Assembly: GCA_018398765.1 (NCBI GenBank)
Contig: JAHBMJ010004928.1
Coordinates: 51,248 to 75,852, forward strand
From: Chromera velia
Taxonomy: Eukaryota; Sar; Chromeraceae
Direction: 5' to 3'
Length of the DNA stretch: 24,605 nt
The notes below the pieces were generated by a model that ran no database searches, was not told the origin of the DNA, and saw nothing but the letters and a program-made list of their open reading frames with translations. This document shows, piece by piece, positions 13,801 to 22,300 of this stretch (position 1 is its first letter; each line of letters begins with the position of its first letter). A program made the position numbers and the translations under genes.

Positions 13801-16800
13801 GTCTTTTCAAAGACAGAGGAAATTTAGACATTGTCGCAATTTTCTTCGATTTGGTCTCGGTGCACACCTTGGCAGATCCTTTCCTGTTTCCTGGTGTGCA
13901 CTTTCATTCTTCCTTTCGTGGGGTGGAAGGCTGGTTTGATGACCGTCGAGAGTGTTTTGTACTTTTTCACAAACCACCACATTGCGTATCACTTTACACT
14001 CTGACGCAGCAAAAAAGGCAGGGGACACCAAAAATCACGTCTCACTATACTTACCTGAGTCAGTTTTTCCCTCTGTTTGTGAGCAGGGAGGAGGTACAGG
14101 AAGGCTGCGCAAGGGGTCGGTGGTAGTTGCACAGAGGCGGCAGAGAGGAAGTGTCCATTTTTTGGACGTCGACGAACAGGATTCGGGATGGTCAGTCGGG
14201 ACGGACAGAACACACAAGAGGAAAAAAGAAATAGAGATGAAAAGGGATCATTCCAATGCTTTGTTCTGCAAGAGCTACCGGTTTGTGTCCTTCTGAGTTT
14301 GTCTCTGCACTGTCGATCAACGAGAAGGAAAAGCGCATGGCTCGTGTGATGACACACTTCCTCCAAGGGAAGCTAGCACGCTCATCCACGCACGGTGCAG
14401 CAAAGTAAGCAAAAGCCCTCCCTCGAAGATTTGATGTGGTCCAAGCTCATGCATCTCGGTTTCAAGAATACAGCTGTGCGCTGTTCAACCATGCCTCCGC
14501 ACCTCTGTGTTTTAGGCTGACTGATCGATGTGCATTTTGATTTTCTCATGGTCATCTTGTATGGTTGATTGCTGGAATTATCGTCTCGCGCCTGCAGGCC
14601 CGTAGGCTCAGGATCGTTCGATGCCGGTGAAGATCAGCAGGGTGGCCGGACTGAGCGGTCTGACCAAGAATCCCCCTCTGTGAGCCCCTCAAGTCACCGA
14701 AGCAGCAAAACGCTCAGGTTCAAATTGTTCGAAGGGGAGGGATCGGACTCAGCCTCTGAGGGTGAGCAGTCTGAATTGAAAGATCTCGAAAGGGAGATGG
14801 AGCTGCTGGCGTCTGGAATTGCGCGAATGCCGACAAGGCGCCTGAATGGGAAGGAGCGTGAGTCCTCCGTGATCAGAACGGCGGCGCTAATGGACGATGT
14901 TCTCTTCGGAGAATCTGTCAGTTGGGGGGAGGGGGGAGGGGATGCATTGTACAGGGATGTGTGAGGGAACGCGATAGAATGGAGACATTGGGATCAATCG
15001 ATGGGTGCATGGGTGAGCAGCCTGGATCATCGATGAATGTGTTGAACGGTGGACACAACGATGCAGGGAATCAGCGACGATTGCACAGTAGCATGCATGG
15101 TTGAAACTTTCAGGAAAGACAGAAGAAAGAAAAGATGAATGGACATGTCAGACGGATGGATGAGGGAGGGAAGGTGGGTAGGTAAATAGGCAGGGAGTTA
15201 AGTAGGTAGGGAGGAGAAAGATAGAAAACAGGATGACTTTTTGAATCCGTGCGGAAGGAGGGATGACTGGAAAAAGAAGAACCAGAATGTTGCGGTCGAT
15301 GGATGGACTTTTGAAGTCTTCTCAGAAAGTTGCGGTTCGTTTCTTCAGAAAGTGAAGTCTTCTCATGATCGTTTTTGTCTCTCTCGCAGAAAGATCGTAA
15401 GGGGCAGCCGACTCGTAGAGGCACAAGACGCTTGACTGGAAAAGGTCGCAGTGGAAAAGGGCGAAGAGGCACCCAGTCAGAACCTGTCCTTGGAGACGAA
15501 AGAGTGCAGTTTTCAGGTCGTGAGAAGGCTTCGGACATGATTGCTTTCTTCAAAGACAAGAAGGCGGGAGAATCTCTTGAGTCGATGAGGCACCGACAAA
15601 AAATTTCACAAAATGCCGAAACTATTGGACAGAGCCGACTGAAGAAGGCGGCACAGATACTTTCTCGCAATCAGGGAGGCAAAAGAAGATCCCTTCTGAA
15701 TTTCTCCCCGATTCACACACAGAGTGCCGGGGAAAATGCAGCAGCAAAATCCCTTGACGATCTGCTGGCGAAGGCAGAGGCGGACAAGAAGGGAGAAAAG
15801 AAATCAGGCAGTGGCATCCAAGAGAGCCCTTTGAAAAGAGAGGAGTCGAACGTCAGCGACGCTCAAGGAAAAGGTCTCAGCAGTAGGAGAAGAAGCCGTC
15901 GATCGGTTTCTGCAGCAACATCCAACTCAGCAGCTGTCAGCAGTTCCCATGAGGGGGGCGCTCTGTCCCCCAAAGCAAAACGAATGACGATGCAGGGAAC
16001 GAAAGGACAAGCCAAGGGGTCAGGAGTCGACCTCGACTCTCTTCTTCTTCTCGGTAGCCCCAAAAACAGTCCACGGAAACTAGATGAGAATGCAAGTGGA
16101 AAGACAAAGGATACAGAGACTCTGCCCTCATTTCTCCCTTCAGTCTCGTCGGCCACCAGGTTTCTTCACAGTCCCCAAAACAAAAACCGCCGACCCGCCA
16201 CTGTTGGGGGTCGGACCTCAGATCTCCTCGACTTCTTCAGAAGCCTCGACGGGGGGGCGGATGAGGAAGATGACCATCATCTCAGCACATCCTCAAGACA
16301 AAGACAAACTCAGCATCGAAAAAACACCGACGATCCGAATAGATCCATAGATAGTTCAGGCGGATCACCCCAAAGGTCGAGGAAGGGAAACGAAGTGGTG
16401 AAGAATAGAATTTCCCTCCACCAACAAAACAGCTTCCAGTGGACACACAGGGGGAGCGAAAGAAGGAGGCTTTCAAGCCTAAAGGATGGAATTGATTTTG
16501 AAAGCGCTCCCCGTTCTATTGCCCTCATGCCAGCGTATTCAGGCACAAAACTGCGAGCACGAAAAAAAGATGGTCGATACGGCAGGGCTTCCAAAAGAGG
16601 CCCCCCGTCCCAAAAAACATTAAAGAGTGGCAGGAGCCATAGAGGACGGTCACGAGGCCGAAGCAGCCGCAGTGGGAGAGCACGAACACCACGGAGCGAT
16701 GGGGGAACCAGCAGATGCGAAGATCCTCTCTGTGGTGTGAAAGCGCCGCCTGAGCCGCGAAGGCGAAAAGCAGCCTGGGGGGTCCGACCCGGTCAGAGCG

Positions 16801-19258
16801 AGGCATCCTCCCGTCAACCCTCCTTTGCGCGAGATTTGTCCAAGTCAAAGTCGCACTACACGCGCACAAGTGACGAGGGCAGTGAGTTTTCAGAGGGTGA
16901 CTCGCCAATGAAGATCCGTTCTGCTGCACCGTCCCAAAGAGCCAAGACAGCCCCATGCACAGAAAGGAGACCCGGTTCCCCATCCACCATCTTAGAAGCC
17001 CCCCATGAGGTTATACGAGAGAGGCAGCAAGGGTTGCAGCACAGGAGGGGGTCTTCAGACGGGGAGTACTCCCCAAGAGTCCGCACTAACCTCCAATATG
17101 ACCACATGCGAGTCAATTCCTCCCGCTCCCGCTCACTTGCCATGAAACTCAGAGAGGCCACAGAGCAGCCGCTCCAGTTGAAGCAGGCAACTCTATTCTC
17201 CCCTCCTTCACCTCAACCTCAAGAGCGTCCCCATCGCTTTGCAGAAGCCAACGCCGATGAAGACAAAGACGAAGGTCCTGATCGGTTTAACTTCAGAGCT
17301 GCTGCTGCTGCTGACCTTTCCGACGCATACACGGAGTCCCCTAAGCCCACGAGGAGGATAGCACGAAAAGGCACTCAACAATCCGAACACATGCAACGCA
17401 AACTCAACAGCCTGCCATCGACAACAAAAATGAATCAAAGCAAGAGCAGTCTCCGAGCGGCAGTAGCACCCCCACCTACAGCAGAGGGAGAGTCAAAACC
17501 CGTAGAGGAAAATCCGGGGCCCTCTATGGCTTCTCCGGGCAAACTGATGGGCAGCAAGAAGCCCCGACCTTCTCTTTCCAAACACCTCTTGATTGCCCGT
17601 GCATTTCCTTCGAGTTCGTCGGTTGGCTCCCGTTCTTCCCTTGCTTTGAAGTCTGCTATGACCTCTAGCGAAGCCAACTCTGGCTCAGAGGAAGACAAAC
17701 CTGTGGAGGTCGATGCATTGTCGGTGTCGGGTTCGGATCGGAGTTCCAAGCTTCTGAAGGCGTATGAGTTGGACAGTGAGGACGACGAAGAAGAAGCAGA
17801 GGAAGAGTCTGCCGACGCATCCTCTGCAGAATCACACGCAGACAGACAGAAAGGGTTCACAGACAACCGTGAGGTGATACAGAAGTCGAAGAGCAGCAAC
17901 GACTTGGAGAAGGAGAAGGAGTTGCTCAACGCAAGAAGAGAGTCAATTCCTCTTCCAAGAGGATGGAAAGCTCTGCCCCCTCCTGCCCCCGTTCTCCAAG
18001 AGGGACATGAGAGCCTTCGTGAAGACAGTTCCCCTGCACAAGCGAACACTGATCACAAAGAAATTCAGGCAAATGAGGGGAGTGCAGATAAAGATGACGG
18101 CATGGCAGCATTTCCTCAAGGGTCTCCAAGCCGTCCAATTTCATCTCGCTCGGGAGTCCAATCAGATGTTTCTCCGACCCTCAATCAAACGAGAGTGAAG
18201 AAGACGTCTTCGGACTCCTCTGGGGCCTTCCGGTCTCAACCCGAGGAGCATACGGACAAATCTCGGATCTCTGCAACAGACCGCCTGTCATCCAGCATCA
18301 TCGACAAAACCTCTTTGCTGCCTGAGGCCCAGGCTCGTCAACAAAAACACAGGGCAGCAAGTATGCACGCCCTCGAGCCGGCGCTGGATATGCTCTCCAA
18401 GATTTCAAACGTCAGGGATCTGCAGCAAAAGAAAAGAGCAGCAGAGAGGAGAAAGAGCAGTCAAGCGCAAGCAGTGAGAAGGAAAAGCAGCCTTCACCAA
18501 ATGCCGCAACGTCGGAAGAGCAATCGAACTCATTCCACCTCGACTGCAGGATTGGACGGGGTCAAACTTATGTTAGCCTCCCTGCAAAACAAGGACGCAC
18601 GGTCGAACCCCCAAAGCCCCTTCGTACAGCCCCAGGAGAACCCCACTGCAGAGATTCAGACAGACTGCCTCACTCCCACTGCTGGAGATGATTTTGAGGA
18701 AGAGGAAGAGGATTCTTCAGGAGAGAAACGTGTCTCACTTGATGTCTTTCAACTCCCTGCCCCTGCCGATGGACAGAACGATGCTGCAACGAGTGCCCAT
18801 GGAGGGGGGGCATCTGACCAGACTTCAACTCTGACAGCTCATGGAGAGGGAACGGAAAAAGAAGGAGTGGTGGAGACTCAATCGGAAGGAGAAGGACTAT
18901 CCCACGCACAGAAAGTCAGCACAGACTCGTTAACGTTGCCAATTGCAAGAGCTCCCGTCAAAGTCTCCTCGTCAAGCGGTGAGAGGACAAGCGAGAGGGA
19001 TATCAACTGTGTGACTGTGGAATGTTCAGGAATAGGAAAGAAGAGTCCCACATGGATGGCGGTGACGATTCTTCCTTCAGAAGGAGAGAGCAGAAGCCGG
19101 GGAGTTCGAAAGGGGGCGCCCGTGAGAGAGAGAGCCTCTCGGGTGGGTCTTTCTTTCTTTCTCTCTTTCTTTCTTTCTTTTCTTTTCTTTTTTTTTTTCT
19201 TTCTTTCTTTCTTTCTTTGTTTCTTTGTTTCTTTTCTTTCTTTCTTTCTTTCTTTCTT

Positions 19259-19293
<35 letters not shown>

Positions 19294-19336
19294 TTCGTTC
19301 TGTCTTTCGTTCTGTCTTTCGTTCTTTCTTTCTTTC

Positions 19337-19372
<36 letters not shown>

Positions 19373-22300
19373 GTTCTTTCGTTCTTTCGTTCTTTCTTTC
19401 TTTCTTTCTTTCTTTCTTGTTTGTTTGTTGTTTCTCGTTTGTTTGACTCTTTTCTTCTCTGATACTGTAGCACTCCATTTGAGGATGCAATATATGAAGA
19501 TCAATGTGTGGCTATTCTGCTTTGGCAAGCCCATTCTGACCTGAACGTGAGATTGAATGCTAGTCAAATAGTCTCTGTCAATCGTATGTTTGGGACTCTG
19601 GAGCTGCAGAAGGGGGGGAATAAGAGCGATGAAAAGAAAGCTTTTTATCCCAACCATCTCCCTCTTTCCTTGCCATGGGTTGCTGATCTGCCCTTTGTTT
19701 GATTGTTTGGCTCTTTCATTCAGTCATTTGCTATACGTTAATTTCATACCAAGCTAAGCTCTCCATCTATTCTTTCTTTTCCATCTGTGCATGCATGCAG
19801 CAGGAGAGCGTTCGTTCGTCCTGTAATGGGGACTCGAGGGCCTCCAGTGCTGCCAGAAGAATGACCGCACAACCCGGACAGGGGGGCGCTGATAGGGATC
19901 ATGCAGCAAGAACAATACACTCCTCTGGGAGGGACAGGACAAGGCAAACAGGGCCGGTTTCGCAGCTGTCCCTGTCTGAACTTGTGGCCGCAGATCAGGG
20001 AGAGCACTCTGACACGCCCTCTGGCGTGCAGCCCCGCGTGTGTAACAGACAAGTAGAAGGGGACGGAGACTTTCCTTCTGGCTCACAGACTTTCATTAAT
20101 TTGGCCCCTTTTGCAGCGAGCCAGACAGGAGGCTTCCGGCCCTTCGGATCATCCGGCGGGAGCCCCTCTCTTCGCACCACTAGATTACGGCAGACACTCA
20201 GTCAGACACAAAGAGCAGCAGCTGCAGCGGCAGCAGCAACAGCAGCAGAGAAGGCGATGATATCTCCCGAGGCCCTCACCCGTTCCTGGGGCTTCCTCAC
20301 ACACCGCAGTGCTGCAGACCCCTCCGCCCGGCCCCCTCCAACCGCGCGCGCTCCAGGCGAGGAGGAGTCCGCCCCCCATCCTTCTGGGTTTTCGAGAAGT
20401 CCCAGAGGCAGAGACGGGAGGAGTCCGCGAACGTCAACAGACAGAGGAGGCACAAATCGAGCGGGTGTCACCAGCAGCCTTCCGCCGAGTGATCGAGCTC
20501 CGGTTTTGATGCGCTCTCCAGCGAGAGGCCCCGGGGCCCATCGGGCGGGGAGAATTCAAACTTTTTACGTAGACACACGCAATGAGTGGGGTGGAAGGGA
20601 AAATCAAGGACGGTCGCAGGGAGAAACTGAAACTTCTTTCCCTGCTCTACCGATGGGAAGGGCAGTGGCGTTTCCAGAAAATCCGTCTGCAACGTTGCCC
20701 TCCCTTGCTCCCCGGGGGGGGGAGTTCAATCGTTGGCGGTCAGGGAGGCACCGCTCACCTGGTGGGGCCGCCTCCGGCTCCCTGCGGTCTTCAGAGATTG
20801 ACGATCGCCCTGGTGACAAAGAAAAGAATGAAAGGGGGGATGGCATTTCTTCTTCTTCAGGGGGAGAGGAGAAGAAAGAGCCGCTCGCGTGTCCTGTTGA
20901 TGCCATTCCTGTTTCTCGTTCTCAGCAGGCGCCTTCTTTCTCACCTATTCGGTTCCCTCTCACACCCCAGCCCCCCTCGCCTCATGCCAGACAGTCACCA
21001 GGAGAAAAGACAAGTGCAACAAGCCACCGCACAAACGCCATTCACGAGAGGGGAGCGCCACGTATGGCGGCAACAGTAGCGCAATGGAGGCGCACGAATC
21101 GGACTGCTACGGAGAGACTGCGAGGGAATAAGCTTCAAACAGGAGAATTTCAAACAACCCGCAAACAGAATACGATGCCAACTTCAGGGGAGAAAAGGGT
21201 CCCCACCGCGTCTTATTCCCACGGGTTCAAGTTGAAATTTGAGCCCACACAGTCACAGTCACAGCCACTTCCCTCGCATCGATCTGCCTTGAGGGAAGGG
21301 TGGAATGACGCACAAGAAGGTCGCGGGGAGCCTCCGGATGGAGCTGGAGGGGGCGCTGCTGAAGAGGGAATTTCAAAAAGGGGGGAGGAGGTTCGGGGCG
21401 GGAATGCGAATAAGCATGCGCAACAGGGGACCTTCCGCAAACAGGAGAGGGAAACTGATCCTGACAGCCTCAGCACTTACGCCAACCCATTGAGACCGCA
21501 TCGTGTGCCCCCCGGCCTAGTCAGTGGGAGAGACAGGCATCTGGCGTCTCCCGTGTCCTCTTCGCGTCTAGGAGGAGGAGGGGGTGTCTCCGGGATTAGA
21601 GAGGAGGAGGAAGCAGGAGAACGGGGGGACGAGACTCAAAGGGAAAAGCTCAGATATTCACCACACGCTTCAAATACGAAGCCGGAAAAAATACCTAACC
21701 CCCGCACGGACATGCCGACATCTCCTAGATCTGCCCATTCAGGTGCATGCGTTGAGGAAGGGACGGGCATTCCCGCGTCGAACGTTCCGACAGAAGGCAA
21801 AGTAGTAGATGAAGGCCTCTCTCTCCTTACTGTAACGTCCGGTCAGAGGGGGAGACTTCCGTCGTTACCTCCTTTACACCCCCCCGGGTCTCTGTCTGCC
21901 TCCTTGTCCCTCCCCATCTCCTCCCGTACCGACATTTCAGGCCCCCACGGAACGAATTCGAAGGACAGGGGACAACCTGTCGATGCCACTCTTTCAAAGC
22001 TCACAGCTGTCTTGCCCATCATTTCGTCTGGTCGGGGGGCTTCAGAGAAGCAAGCAACCGTCGCTACAGAAAGAGAAAGAGAAAGACAAAAAGAAAACAT
22101 CCGGAAGCAGAGAGATCACCCTGAGGAGGGCGGGTCGGGCCTGGAGGGACCAACGGGGAATCCGCCAAAGTCTTTGTCAGACAGTCACCCGCAGGCATTG
22201 TATGCGGAGAAAGTGCATACTACTGCCACAGCGGGGGGGCATCAGAAGGTACGTCTCCAAAGACTGCAGGCCCTGCGTCAGATGAAGCGACAGTCTGAAA

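Noticed and set aside
15863-18144. Antisense open frames opposite exon 26
   Set aside because: Low-complexity coding sequence gives open antisense frames; none has splice or start context of its own.
18878-19657. Minus-strand frames of Lys-Glu-Arg repeats
   Set aside because: Reverse complement of the CTTT/CTGT array in intron 26 and antisense of exon 26.
22248-22268. gtacgt...ctgcag inside exon 27 as a tiny intron
   Set aside because: Only 21 bases and in frame; far shorter than any other intron here, so treated as coding.
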